Below are positions 1 through 8,644 of a stretch of 64,000 nucleotides of DNA, one piece after another. Source of the stretch: Planctomycetota bacterium (GTDB lineage Bacteria > Planctomycetota > UBA1135 > JACQFD01); NCBI GenBank assembly GCA_016792805.1, contig JAEUHX010000033.1, forward strand, positions 17,733 to 81,732. The letters run 5' to 3'. The stretch's first letter is position 1, and each line of letters begins with the position of its first letter. The notes beneath the pieces were generated by a model that did no database searches, was not told where the DNA came from, and saw only the letters and a program-made list of their open reading frames with translations. The translations under genes were made by a program, and so were the position numbers.

Positions 1-287
1 GGCCAAGTATCCAAGATGGAGCCCGCGATAGGCTGCCTTCCTCCGCGGTGCTCGATCTCATAATGAAACAGCGCCTCGCGACCACGCGGAAGCCGATCGG
101 GACGCAGCCGGCGGATGTGTATGGATCGCAGTCCTGGACAGGCGAGAGCGTCGAGGACGGCAGCCGCCGCGAGCACCGCATCGCCCAACAATGCGAACAA
201 GCGAAGCTCCGGCAAGAGGATTGCCACGGCGGTCAAGACGCCGAGCGAAGCCACCCATCCGGCAAGTCGTCGCGTGGGCAAGATCAC
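1..287 (-). CDS. DUF58 domain protein, N-terminal part only
   Basis: Only the first 95 codons lie in the window; the gene runs off the left edge. Reading leftward from a GTG at 285-287, preceded by a GGAGA ribosome-binding site about 5 bases upstream, gives VILPTRRLAGWVASLG, then a hydrophobic double-helix segment, then an Arg/Pro-rich stretch (IRRLRPDRLPRGREALF) leading into a predicted beta domain. This is the usual N-terminal layout of DUF58 proteins: a membrane anchor followed by a region resembling 'RPERLxxGE'. It starts 18 bases after the MoxR stop, and MoxR-DUF58 pairs are a well-known arrangement thought to act in envelope or complex assembly. The family call is good; the C-terminal DUF58/vWA-like part cannot be seen. 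Confidence 0.8.
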   Translation of the reverse strand, partial: MILPTRRLAGWVASLGVLTAVAILLPELRLFALLGDAVLAAAAVLDALACPGLRSIHIRRLRPDRLPRGREALFHYEIEHRGGRQPIAGSILDTW

Positions 288-305
288 AAAATTCTCCGCG
301 CTGGC

Positions 306-1256
306 TCAGCGAGGAGCCGGAACCCGGTCTGCGAGCGCGGTGAGAATTGTCGCGGCCTTCGCCCCCTCCACCTCAGCCCGAGGATCGAGCAGCACGCGGT
401 GGACCAGGGCTGGAAGCGCAACGCGCTTCACATCCTCCGGATTGGCGTAATCACGTCCGCGCAGGCATGCCAGCGCCTTCGCTGCCCGAAGGATGGCCAC
501 GCCCGCTCTCGGGCTCGCCCCGAGCAGCAGGGCGGGATCATTTCGCGTCGCGCCGAGGAGCCGCACCACATATTCGGCAAGCTCCTCCTGCACGCGCACT
601 TCTTCAGCCGCCTTCTGTACCGATTGTAATATCTCAAGATTGCAGACGGGCTCCACTCCCGAGCGCGCCGGGTCGATCTCGCCGTGCCGGTGGCGCTCCA
701 TCAAAATCGCGCGCTCCACGTCTGGTGTTGGATACCCGATCTCGAGCATGAAGAGGAACCGGTCGAGCTGCGCCTCCGGAAGCGGATAGGTGCCTTCCTG
801 CTCCACTGGATTCTGCGTCGCGAAAACAACAAAGGGCTCCGGAAGCGGCCGAGACTCCCCGTCGACCGTCACTGTGCGCTCCTGCATCGCCTCCAGGAGC
901 GCGCTCTGCGTCTTTGCCGGTGCGCGATTCACTTCATCGCACAAAAGCGTCTGAGCGAAGATCGGGCCGGGGCGGAATGTAAACTCTCCCCGCGAAGGGT
1001 GGAACACCGTCGTCCCGGTGACGTCCGACGGCATCAGGTCGGGCGTGAATTGTACTCTTCCGAACTGGAGCCCAAGCGCGCGCGCCAAGGATCGAACAAA
1101 AAGCGTTTTGGCGACGCCGGGGACCCCTTGCAATAAAACGTGTCCCCGAGAGAGGAGAGCGACGACCGAGAGCTCGAGCACGTCGTCGAGGCCGACGACC
1201 GCCCGACGCACGGAGCCGCGGAGAGATTCAAGAAGCTCAGGAGGAGTGGGAGCCAC
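306..1256 (-). CDS. MoxR-family AAA+ ATPase
   Basis: A 316-residue AAA+ ATPase of the MoxR family, chaperone-like ATPases usually encoded beside DUF58/vWA proteins. Walker A GVPGVAKT is at about residues 44-51, Walker B LLCDEVNRAP follows, and the family segment TQNPVEQEGTYPLPEAQLDR is present, as are sensor and lid regions to the C-terminus. The open frame continues far upstream, but that part lies inside the DUF4350 gene and is Arg/Ser-rich without domain character. The best start is the GTG at 1254-1256, which overlaps the end of the DUF4350 gene by 20 bases and gives the normal family length. Cytosolic; probably works on the membrane proteins encoded around it (inference from context). 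Confidence 0.93.
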   Translation of the reverse strand: MAPTPPELLESLRGSVRRAVVGLDDVLELSVVALLSRGHVLLQGVPGVAKTLFVRSLARALGLQFGRVQFTPDLMPSDVTGTTVFHPSRGEFTFRPGPIFAQTLLCDEVNRAPAKTQSALLEAMQERTVTVDGESRPLPEPFVVFATQNPVEQEGTYPLPEAQLDRFLFMLEIGYPTPDVERAILMERHRHGEIDPARSGVEPVCNLEILQSVQKAAEEVRVQEELAEYVVRLLGATRNDPALLLGASPRAGVAILRAAKALACLRGRDYANPEDVKRVALPALVHRVLLDPRAEVEGAKAATILTALADRVPAPR

Positions 1257-2478
1257 GGTGGAGCTTGGTTTCGAGCGCGGCTGTTTCGACCGCGCGCTGG
1301 AGAAGTCGGGAATCGTCGATGGAGCCTGGATGAGTAAGGTGCGCTTCGATCGTTGCGGCGGGCACGCCGAGGAGAGCGCTCGCGCGCGCCGCCACCTCGG
1401 GAAGCGGCACTTCGGGCCGCAGTCCGAGCGCCATGCGCAGCCGGACCTCGAATCCCTGCGCGATCGCTGCAGCGGCCATTTCCGGCCGCCGCGCCCGCCG
1501 GTAGAGCGACGCGATCCCGCGGGCCGCCTCAGTCTGACCGTGGGCCACGGTCCGGGCCGGCTCTCGAACGGAACCGAATCGAATACCGCGCGCAATCGCC
1601 AGCAGCACCACGGCGAGGGCCACATGAATAGTGACAGGTGCAAAACTCGGAGACAGGGCAAGCGAAAGAGCGTTGGCGCTCTCTTGCTCACCGATCAGAT
1701 AGGTGTCCACCAAGAGCGATGGCGCCGACGCATCCCCTCGAGCAACCTCCGCGCGAAGGCGCTCCAGAAGGTCCACAAGAACGACAGCGTTTTCGGGAAA
1801 ACCACGAATCGCCCGATTGGTGAACGGCTCGAGCGAAGCCACCACGACCACGACTCCACGGCCAAGAGACTTTGCCGCCGCGAACGGCTCGTCGCGCGAA
1901 CCGAGCACCGGAAGGCAGCCCTCCGGGAGGTCCTCGAGGCGGATCACAAAACGCTCTGGGCTCGAGAGACCGGCAGCCGTCGAGGAGGTGCCCTCCTCAT
2001 CCGCCCGGGGCACCGACTCCCATTCAAGCGCGTCCCGGAGGAGCGACGCCGGAGCGTCGAAGACTGGGCTGACCGAGTGCATGGGAACGAGCACCACATT
2101 TCCCTGCTCGACCCAGCTCCGAATGCTCTGCCAATGCTCCCGGCTCGGGGGATCGCCGTCGCCACCCCTCGATGCACGCTTCTGCTCTCCCTTGTCCGCG
2201 ATCCGGCGCATCACGGAGGCGAGAGAGAGCTCGCTCGTCGCCGGGAGCAACATCACATTTCCACGGCCTTCGAGGAGCACCGGGGGCTTTCCCCAACGCA
2301 CGACGTTCCAGCCAATGCGATCCAGCACGCGCGCGAGCATCCGCGTCCCCGTCGGCGCCGCCGTATGGGGACTCGGACTTCCCGCGGCGCCCGCGCTCGC
2401 GCCTCCCGCGACAGAGATCACAAAAATGAGCACGAGCAGAACTGCCGCACCGATCTCGAGCCGCGTCCGCGAATTCAC
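1237..2478 (-). CDS. DUF4350 domain membrane protein
   Basis: A 413-residue protein with an N-terminal membrane segment (about residues 8-27) and a second one near residues 290-312. Between them lies a Rossmann-like domain resembling DUF4350, with features such as the RVLDRIGWNVVRW start, the stretch WVEQGNVVLVPM and the loop SLGRGVVVVVASLEPFTNRAI. DUF4350 proteins are regularly found next to MoxR, DUF58 and DUF4129 genes, as here; their biochemical function is unknown. The start is GTG, overlapping the stop of the DUF4129 gene in a GTGA junction, which implies translational coupling. The tail overlaps the start of the MoxR gene. Confidence 0.82.
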   Translation of the reverse strand: MNSRTRLEIGAAVLLVLIFVISVAGGASAGAAGSPSPHTAAPTGTRMLARVLDRIGWNVVRWGKPPVLLEGRGNVMLLPATSELSLASVMRRIADKGEQKRASRGGDGDPPSREHWQSIRSWVEQGNVVLVPMHSVSPVFDAPASLLRDALEWESVPRADEEGTSSTAAGLSSPERFVIRLEDLPEGCLPVLGSRDEPFAAAKSLGRGVVVVVASLEPFTNRAIRGFPENAVVLVDLLERLRAEVARGDASAPSLLVDTYLIGEQESANALSLALSPSFAPVTIHVALAVVLLAIARGIRFGSVREPARTVAHGQTEAARGIASLYRRARRPEMAAAAIAQGFEVRLRMALGLRPEVPLPEVAARASALLGVPAATIEAHLTHPGSIDDSRLLQRAVETAALETKLHRGSHSS

Positions 2479-3116
2479 CGTGCGCCTCCGTTGCCTCGAG
2501 GACCCGTCGAGAGCCGCTCATAGGTGCTGCGGAATTGTTGCACGTCCTCTCGCGTGGGCCGTTCATTTCCGAACCACGTCACGTCGAGGCGGCGCACCAA
2601 CGGCGCGAGCTGCTCCCGATCGGACGGGGTCGCACCGCCGCGATCCAGAATCTCCCGATGGGTGAATCCGGGGCGCAGATCGAGAACTCCGCGCTTGCTC
2701 AGCATCACAACTGCCGCGGTGAAATAGGCGCGCATGGCAGCAAGCCACTCACCGGCGGATTCCGCTCGGCGCGCCTCCGTGAGCGCATCCGCAAGCCACT
2801 CCTGACGCGTGCGGCCGGCCACCCTGGGATTTCGCCTCGCGGAAAGAGTCGCCGCCCGGACCCCCTGCCAGATCGACCATCCGATGTGCGCCAGGAGTGC
2901 ACACAGGATAATCACTAATGCGACCAGTACGATCGTTCGCACCTCGGGCGACATCGCGCCGAAGGGATCGACACGAAACAGCTCACGCAGCTTCTCGAGG
3001 AGAGTGCGAAAAAGCTTACGGATTGGGTCCTCGCCGAATTCCGGCTCGAGCAGCGTCGCGCGCACCGCTTCGCGCACGCGCTCGGAATCGATGCGGGGTC
3101 CTTGGAGGTTCCACAC
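2475..3116 (-). CDS. DUF4129 domain membrane protein
   Basis: 213 residues with one central membrane helix (about 63-85, TIVLVALVIILCALLAHIGW). The C-terminal cytosolic domain has the DUF4129 pattern: WLADALTEARRAESAGEWLAAMRAYFTAAVVML, then LDLRPGFTHREIL, and a closing LDVTWFGNERPTREDVQQF. DUF4129 domains occur in MoxR/DUF58/DUF4350 clusters and in some transglutaminase operons; no reaction is known. GTG start 15 bases after the upstream membrane protein stop; its own stop overlaps the DUF4350 start (GTGA). Confidence 0.85.
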   Translation of the reverse strand: MWNLQGPRIDSERVREAVRATLLEPEFGEDPIRKLFRTLLEKLRELFRVDPFGAMSPEVRTIVLVALVIILCALLAHIGWSIWQGVRAATLSARRNPRVAGRTRQEWLADALTEARRAESAGEWLAAMRAYFTAAVVMLSKRGVLDLRPGFTHREILDRGGATPSDREQLAPLVRRLDVTWFGNERPTREDVQQFRSTYERLSTGPRGNGGAR

Positions 3117-3131
3117 GAGAGGGCGGACCGA

Positions 3132-3929
3132 TCAGCCCACCGCCGTGGCCTCGGCGCTGCGATGCCCAATCTGAAGATCGAGTCCTTCCTTGCGAACGCG
3201 CAGGTCCAGGTAAAAGAGCGTCTGAGCGCATCGCGTGAAGAGACCGAACACAAATCCGCCGCCGGTCGACACCACCTGCTGCAATATGGTGGCCGCCAAG
3301 TAAGTTTCCGCAGAGTGGTTCCGTTGCAGATAATCGAGAAAGAACATCATCGGAAAAGTGATGGGCCCCATGACGCTGAATGCGATAAAGCTCATCAAGA
3401 ACCACAACCCTATGGCGTGCCAGCGGCGGCCCGCCGTCAGCTGCGAACTCCGCTCCAGTGCGGCCGTGCCGGCTGAGCCTTCGAGCACGACGACCGGTGC
3501 GGCCATCCAGAAATGCGCGATGGAAAGGAAAATCCCGAAGCAACACAAGAAGGCGCCGATCTGAGCCATCACCTCCGCAAAGAGTACGGACCACGGGCGC
3601 TCCCGGCCGACTCGAAGGCTTTCGCGAAAATTCGCATGCTCACCAATCGCCTCCTTCCCGATTGCATGCTGAATTGCTCCCACAAATACTCCGGAGACCC
3701 ACAGAACCAAAACAAGCGCCAGGAATGCGACCACGGCGCCCGCGGCGATGAGCGGCCACGACTCCATGACAAATCCCGCTACGAGCGGCGCCACGCCGAC
3801 GGCCATGCCGCCATACGCCAGCAGCGCAAGGGCGACGTGCAATTTCACGAAAAGGCCAAAGCGCTGGAATGCAAGCCGAAAGGCCGCATCGAGGAGCTGG
3901 CCGAAATCCCGAGGGCGGAGAGGGTCCAT
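3132..3929 (-). CDS. polytopic membrane protein of unknown function
   Basis: 265 residues, ATG start. It begins with an amphipathic MDPLRPRDFGQLLDAAFRL segment, followed by about six hydrophobic stretches (near residues 30-52, 60-82, 120-145, 172-195, 198-216 and 225-245). The layout resembles integral membrane proteins of the glycerophosphoryl diester phosphodiesterase membrane-domain or DUF7847 type, which start with the same 'xLRPxxFxxLLDxAFRL' pattern. No catalytic residues are evident. It lies in the MoxR/DUF58 operon between another polytopic protein and DUF4129, so a part in the same membrane complex is plausible but unproven. Confidence 0.75.
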   Translation of the reverse strand: MDPLRPRDFGQLLDAAFRLAFQRFGLFVKLHVALALLAYGGMAVGVAPLVAGFVMESWPLIAAGAVVAFLALVLVLWVSGVFVGAIQHAIGKEAIGEHANFRESLRVGRERPWSVLFAEVMAQIGAFLCCFGIFLSIAHFWMAAPVVVLEGSAGTAALERSSQLTAGRRWHAIGLWFLMSFIAFSVMGPITFPMMFFLDYLQRNHSAETYLAATILQQVVSTGGGFVFGLFTRCAQTLFYLDLRVRKEGLDLQIGHRSAEATAVG

Positions 3930-3953
3930 GGGCGGGTAGGTGGTCCGGGCATG

Positions 3954-4724
3954 CTATCCGCCCGGTCGCGTGTCCAAGCGATCGTGGTGGCGCCGCGTCC
4001 TCTCCTTCGCAGCCTGCTCTCGGACGAGCCCGTCGAGGACCACCGCCACAGTCCAAGACATGAGGAACAGCGACAATGGAATGGCGATGCCTGCTGCGAG
4101 TCCCGCCGTCAGCCAGAACCTCACCGCGGGGATTTCTCCGAACGGAAGTACGCGCATGAACTCACCGAGCCCCAGGGACATCCACCGAGTCACGGGATGT
4201 AGGGGCAATGGCATCGCGAAGGCGAGCACGAACCCGAGAGCTTGGAATCGCGACGCGCAGATCAGCGCGCGCCAAGCCGATCGCACCCCGGCTCCTTCGA
4301 TCACGATTGTCGCGGCGAGTAGTTTCTGCACGGTGGCGACGGGTAAGACGGAACTCCCGAGAAGGAGCGCCGGAAGCAAATCTAAGAATCCAAGAAGAAG
4401 GCTCCATGCCAAATAGGCGGGAAAGAGCGCAAATGCCCTGCCAACCGCTGAGCTAGTTGGAAGGCGAACACCACAGTGATGATGCGCCAATACTGTGAGA
4501 GCCAATAATTCGAACGGCGAGGCGATTACGGCAACTAGGAGCGACATCCACGGCGTGAAGACCCCGTCGAGCTGACGGGCCTGCTCCACGGTGAAAAGGA
4601 CCGCCACCGCATGAAGCAGCTGGAGAACGGCCAGGCAACTTGCGGCAACCGGGGCCGAGAATGCCGCGCGAAACGATTCGTGAAGCAGCCGATAGAGTGA
4701 GCGCGGCTGAGGCAGATCGGCCAT
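3954..4724 (-). CDS. polytopic membrane protein of unknown function
   Basis: 256 residues from the ATG at 4722-4724, one base after the stop of the lipoprotein gene. A longer in-frame start exists inside that gene, but the extension is Arg/Ser-rich and unlikely. The protein opens with PQPRSLYRLLHESFRAAF, an amphipathic start like that of the next gene product, and has about six hydrophobic segments. The two adjacent membrane proteins are similar in size and topology and may be distant paralogues. No recognised catalytic motif. Same operon as MoxR/DUF58. Confidence 0.7.
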   Translation of the reverse strand: MADLPQPRSLYRLLHESFRAAFSAPVAASCLAVLQLLHAVAVLFTVEQARQLDGVFTPWMSLLVAVIASPFELLALTVLAHHHCGVRLPTSSAVGRAFALFPAYLAWSLLLGFLDLLPALLLGSSVLPVATVQKLLAATIVIEGAGVRSAWRALICASRFQALGFVLAFAMPLPLHPVTRWMSLGLGEFMRVLPFGEIPAVRFWLTAGLAAGIAIPLSLFLMSWTVAVVLDGLVREQAAKERTRRHHDRLDTRPGG

Positions 4725-4725
4725 G

Positions 4726-5448
4726 TCAGCGCCCGCCGGAGACCGCCTCGCGCGCAAGCTGCTCGCGCAGCTCGGCCACGGCCAAGCGAATCTGTTGCGT
4801 AAGCATGCGCGAAAAGGCACGGCACGCGAGGTCGGCCTCGCGCGAATTGTAGATCCAGGTGATCTGTGTGTTCTGATCCACGATCTCGCGCGTCCAAACG
4901 GCAGCCGCGGTGCGGCGATCTACGAGCGTCGCTCTGGCGCCAACCCGGCAGCGCAGCGTCCCCTCCGGGAATCCCAACAAATGCAGCAGCGGCGAGATCA
5001 GCGATACGCCGTAGGTCAAGTATCCCTCCGAAATATGGCAATCCTGCAGCTCGAGCTTGAGCTCGTAACGCTCCCCGTGAACCCCCGTCGGAACGCGCCG
5101 GCAGGCGCGGAAGAGCCCCTGTCCTTCGATCTCTAAACGCAAAGCCTCCGCCAAATCCTCGGACGGATCGAACCCATTCAGATTGGGCGATGCGTCGAAC
5201 CACGCGCGCTCAGGAAAATCGGCGTAAGAGGTGGCGAATGGTATGAACGGAATCAGCGCAAGATTCTTGAGGTTGTGATTGAGCGGATCACGCCCGCGCG
5301 AGTCGCGCACCGGCGGGATCGCCACACCTTCTTTCACAATCGCCTCGCCGGTGATCCGCGGCGACGGCTCGAAGCGGAACACCGCGATGTTCGAGCAGCC
5401 CGCGAGCGCGGCCGCCCCGATCGCGCAAGCTGCCGCGCGGGCGATCAA
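4726..5448 (-). CDS. predicted lipoprotein, operon member
   Basis: 240 residues with a short signal peptide ending in a lipobox (ALAGC at about residues 14-18), so probably lipid-anchored in the envelope. The mature part contains DPLNHNLKNLALIPFIPFATSY, a region seen in small planctomycete lipoproteins that begin with conserved 'IPFxP' segments, and a likely disulfide pair around FRACRRVP...LQDCHIS. It starts with TTG, overlapping the preceding AAA+ gene by TTGA. I do not recognise a named family. Position in the MoxR/DUF58 operon suggests an envelope-exposed partner. Confidence 0.72.
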   Translation of the reverse strand: MIARAAACAIGAAALAGCSNIAVFRFEPSPRITGEAIVKEGVAIPPVRDSRGRDPLNHNLKNLALIPFIPFATSYADFPERAWFDASPNLNGFDPSEDLAEALRLEIEGQGLFRACRRVPTGVHGERYELKLELQDCHISEGYLTYGVSLISPLLHLLGFPEGTLRCRVGARATLVDRRTAAAVWTREIVDQNTQITWIYNSREADLACRAFSRMLTQQIRLAVAELREQLAREAVSGGR

Positions 5449-6380
5449 CCGCGAACCTCGGGGCTCAAGTCCCCCACGTCGATGACGTCGTCGCAGAGCG
5501 CGACGCCGCGCCGAATCTCATTCTCGAGCTCGCGAACATTTCCCGGCCAGCGGTGCTTTTGTAAGGCCTTCATCGCGGCGGGCGTGACCGCGAGCTCCCG
5601 CTTGCTCTCTGCGGTCGCCTTGCGGAGGAAATGCTGTACCAGGAGCGGAATGTCTTCCTTGCGATCTCGCAGAGGCGGAAGATAAATGGTGATCACGTTC
5701 AGACGGAAGAACAGATCCTCGCGGAAGAGCTTCTTCGCCACGAGATCCCGTAGGTCTTTGTTGCTGGCGGCGATCACACGCACGTCGACATGAAGCACGG
5801 CAGTGCCACCGACGGGGCGGATCTCGCCGTCTTGCAGCACGCGGAGGAGCTTCGTCTGCATCGCCGACGACATGTCGCCGATCTCGTCGAGGAAAATCGT
5901 TCCATGATTGGCATTCTCGAAGTGACCTTTCCGCTCCGCCACCGCGCCGGTGAATGCACCCTTTTTGTGGCCAAACAATTCACTCTCGAGCAGCGTTTCG
6001 GGGATCGCGGCACAATTCTCCGAAACGAAGGGCTTGTCTTTGCGCGGGCCGTATTTGTGCAGCGCGCGGGCGATTAGCTCCTTGCCCGTGCCGCTCTCTC
6101 CTTGGATCAGCACCGGATAGGCACTCGGCAGCACTTTCTCGAGGAGCTCGTAGACTTGCCCCATCGCCGCCGACGTGCCCACGATGTCAAAGCGCCCCGT
6201 CTCCTTCGACGGGTCGAGCTTCGGACGCGCCGGACGCAGCTCCGCGCGGAGCAGATCGAGCGCATCGGCGGCCTCGAACTGCTCGCGCACGGCACGCGCC
6301 AGCTCCGCGAGCCCGTCCCGGCCGTGCGCCGCGGCAGAGGCCGTCAGCTCCTTCAGCGTTTTCTTGATCTCTGTGCTCAC
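5445..6380 (-). CDS. sigma-54-interacting AAA+ ATPase without HTH domain
   Basis: 311 residues from the GTG at 6378-6380, which overlaps the helicase stop (GTGA). Residues 1-60 are a short predicted helical region. About 65-255 is the sigma-54 activator AAA+ domain with Walker A GESGTGKE (94-101), the sigma-54-contacting GAFTGA loop (141-146) and Walker B TIFLDE (161-166), followed by the helical lid ending in [15 protein letters not shown]. The protein stops at [10 protein letters not shown], exactly where NtrC-type activators pass into the Fis-like DNA-binding helix-turn-helix. It therefore has a complete remodelling motor but no DNA-binding domain and no receiver. Family activators hydrolyse ATP to open sigma-54 promoters; this one would have to act from solution or through a partner. 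Confidence 0.92.
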   Translation of the reverse strand: MSTEIKKTLKELTASAAAHGRDGLAELARAVREQFEAADALDLLRAELRPARPKLDPSKETGRFDIVGTSAAMGQVYELLEKVLPSAYPVLIQGESGTGKELIARALHKYGPRKDKPFVSENCAAIPETLLESELFGHKKGAFTGAVAERKGHFENANHGTIFLDEIGDMSSAMQTKLLRVLQDGEIRPVGGTAVLHVDVRVIAASNKDLRDLVAKKLFREDLFFRLNVITIYLPPLRDRKEDIPLLVQHFLRKATAESKRELAVTPAAMKALQKHRWPGNVRELENEIRRGVALCDDVIDVGDLSPEVRG

Positions 6381-8644
6381 GGAGTCTGCGACACCTTCTC
6401 GAGATTGGCGTATTGTAATAGCAACTGCTTCGTGCCGGCGCCGCGGAACTGTACGACCGCCTTCGCGTTGGGCCCGGCGCCGGTGATCTCGACGATCTTG
6501 CCGACGCCGAAATGTGCATGCACGACGACGTCGCCCGGGCCGAGGCCGCCTGCCGTCTTGGTGGAGCCGCCCGTGGACGACGAGGCGGCTTTCGGAGCAT
6601 AGCTGGCACTCGGCGTCGAGATGCTTCGCGACACCGACGGCGCCTCCTCGCGCTCCTGGGACTCCTCCCACGCCTCGCGTTCTGGAAGCCGCTCGCGGTG
6701 CTCGCGCAACAAAAGCGCCGGAGGGATCTCGTCGAGGAATCGGGAGCGGCCGCCGCGCTCGGAGTCGCCGGTGCCGTAGATTCCGAACTGTGAACGATAG
6801 CGCGCGTACGAGAGGAAGAGGCGCTCGCGAGCTCGCGTGATTCCCACATAAAGGAGCCGGCGCTCCTCCTCGAGCCCTTCGCCTCCGGCACGCTCTTCGA
6901 CCGCGCGGCGATGGGGCATCAGCCCTTCCTCGAGCCCCGCGATGAACACCGCCGGGAACTCGAGCCCCTTGGCCGAGTGCAGCGTCATCAGCGTAACGCG
7001 CTCGACCCCTTCCTCGAGCCGATCGGTATCGGAGACAAGCGAGACTTCCGATAGATAGCCTCTCACAAATCCCTGAGGCTCGCGTGCGTCGTACTCAGCG
7101 GCGGAGGCCACGAGCTCGCGCACGTTCGAAACGCGCTCCTCGTCGCCGCCGTCTTCCAGATCACCGCAGTATTCGACGTATTTTGTAGCATCGAGCACTG
7201 CTTGGAGTGCGAGCTCCGCGGGGCCGTCGACGAACTGACGCAGATCGTCGACGATCCGGAGGAATTGTTCCATCGACGAGCGCGCCTTGGCCGGGAATCC
7301 TGCGCGGACGTGGCTGCGCGACATCGTTTCGAGGAGCGGCAGGCCGAGCCGCTGCGCCTCCTCGCGCAGCTTGTACACCGTGGCATCGCCGATTCCGCGG
7401 CTCGGCACATTCACAATACGCTCAAAGGAGACGTCGTCGCGGGGATTCGCGAGAAGCCTCAAATACGCGAGCACGTCCTTGATCTCGCGCCGCTCGAAGA
7501 ACTCAAGCCCTGCGGCGATCCGGTACGGCACGCCCGCGTCGCGCAGCGCCTTTTCGAGCGCTCGCTGCAGGAAGTTCGCGCGATAGAAAATCGCGATCTC
7601 GTTGGCTCGGTACGCGCGCCCGCCTCCGGGGCCGCGCCCAAGCTCACGAATCTTGCGGACGATGCCATGGGCCTCGTCGAGCTCATCGATCGACTCCATC
7701 TCGATCAGCTTCGCGCCCGGGGCCGCTTCGGTCTTCAGGTTTTTTTGCTTGCGAAGCGTATTGTGCTCAATGACCGCCTGCGCCGCGTCCAAGATATTCT
7801 TGGTAGAACGATAATTCTGCTCGAGGCGAAGGACCGTCGCCGGCGCGAAGTCGCGCTCGAAATCGAGGATGTTCCGCAGATCGGCGCCGCGCCAGCCATA
7901 GATGCTCTGGTCGGGATCGCCGCACACGGTGAGGTTGCGGTGCACCGCCGCGAGGTGCTTCGTGATCCGGTACTGCACCGCATTGGTGTCTTGATACTCA
8001 TCCACGAGCACGTGCTCGAACCGCCGCGCGTACTTCTCGCCGACATCCTTGTGCTTCTCGAAGATCTCCAGCAGCTTCAGAAGGAGGTCATCGAAATCGA
8101 GGGCCGCGCTCTTTGCCATCCGCTCGGCGTACGCGCGTTCGATCTTCAGAAACGTCTCGTCGTGGATCTCTTCGAGGTCGCGCTCGCCGGGCGCGAGCCC
8201 TCGATTCTTGCGTGACGAGATGCGGTGCCCGATCGGGCCCGCCTTGTATTTGGATTCATCCAGCTCGAGCTCGCGGATGACCGTCTTGAGGCACTGCCCG
8301 CGGTCGTAGGTGTCGTAGATCGTGAAGTCGGGCGACAGCCCGAGCGCCGTGGCCTCGCGCCTCAGGATGCGCGCTGCCGCGGAGTGAAATGTGGAGACCC
8401 ATAAATCGGATCGCGGCACGAGCTGCATCACGCGATCGCGCATCTCGCGCGCCGCCTTGTTCGTAAAAGTGATGGCAATAACGTGCAACGGATCGACGCC
8501 GCGCTCGAGCATGAGATGGGCGATGCGTCGAGTGATCACTCGCGTCTTCCCGGAACCGGCGCCTGCGAGCAGAAGCAGCGGTCCGCCGGGGTGAAGCACG
8601 GCCGCGCGCTGCTCGGCGTTCAGGTCGTGGAGAATCGAGCTCAA
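6377..8644 (-). CDS. pcrA: UvrD/PcrA-type superfamily 1 DNA helicase
   Basis: 755 residues. The Q motif and Walker A (LNAEQRAAV, then AGAGSGKT at 27-34) are followed by the usual SF1A motifs: TFTNKAAREMRDRV, DEYQDTN, GDPDQSIYGWRGA, LEQNYRST, VTLMTLHSAKGLEFPAVF and RLLYVGITRARERL. The C-terminus carries a PcrA-style tail with DVVVHAHFGVGKIVEI, the segment that contacts RNA polymerase in PcrA. It unwinds DNA 3' to 5' in nucleotide excision repair, replication restart and clearing of R-loops. Full length for the family. TTG start in a TTGA overlap with the methyltransferase gene. PcrA versus UvrD naming is not settled by sequence alone. Confidence 0.96.
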   Translation of the reverse strand: MSSILHDLNAEQRAAVLHPGGPLLLLAGAGSGKTRVITRRIAHLMLERGVDPLHVIAITFTNKAAREMRDRVMQLVPRSDLWVSTFHSAAARILRREATALGLSPDFTIYDTYDRGQCLKTVIRELELDESKYKAGPIGHRISSRKNRGLAPGERDLEEIHDETFLKIERAYAERMAKSAALDFDDLLLKLLEIFEKHKDVGEKYARRFEHVLVDEYQDTNAVQYRITKHLAAVHRNLTVCGDPDQSIYGWRGADLRNILDFERDFAPATVLRLEQNYRSTKNILDAAQAVIEHNTLRKQKNLKTEAAPGAKLIEMESIDELDEAHGIVRKIRELGRGPGGGRAYRANEIAIFYRANFLQRALEKALRDAGVPYRIAAGLEFFERREIKDVLAYLRLLANPRDDVSFERIVNVPSRGIGDATVYKLREEAQRLGLPLLETMSRSHVRAGFPAKARSSMEQFLRIVDDLRQFVDGPAELALQAVLDATKYVEYCGDLEDGGDEERVSNVRELVASAAEYDAREPQGFVRGYLSEVSLVSDTDRLEEGVERVTLMTLHSAKGLEFPAVFIAGLEEGLMPHRRAVEERAGGEGLEEERRLLYVGITRARERLFLSYARYRSQFGIYGTGDSERGGRSRFLDEIPPALLLREHRERLPEREAWEESQEREEAPSVSRSISTPSASYAPKAASSSTGGSTKTAGGLGPGDVVVHAHFGVGKIVEITGAGPNAKAVVQFRGAGTKQLLLQYANLEKVSQTP

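Noticed and set aside
1257..1691. N-terminal extension of the MoxR protein
   Set aside because: The extension lies inside the DUF4350 gene and has no AAA+ or other domain; the GTG at 1254-1256 gives the usual family length.
1018..2523. A 501-codon plus-strand open frame opposite DUF4350 and MoxR
   Set aside because: Antisense to two well-supported genes; Arg/His-rich and without domain character.
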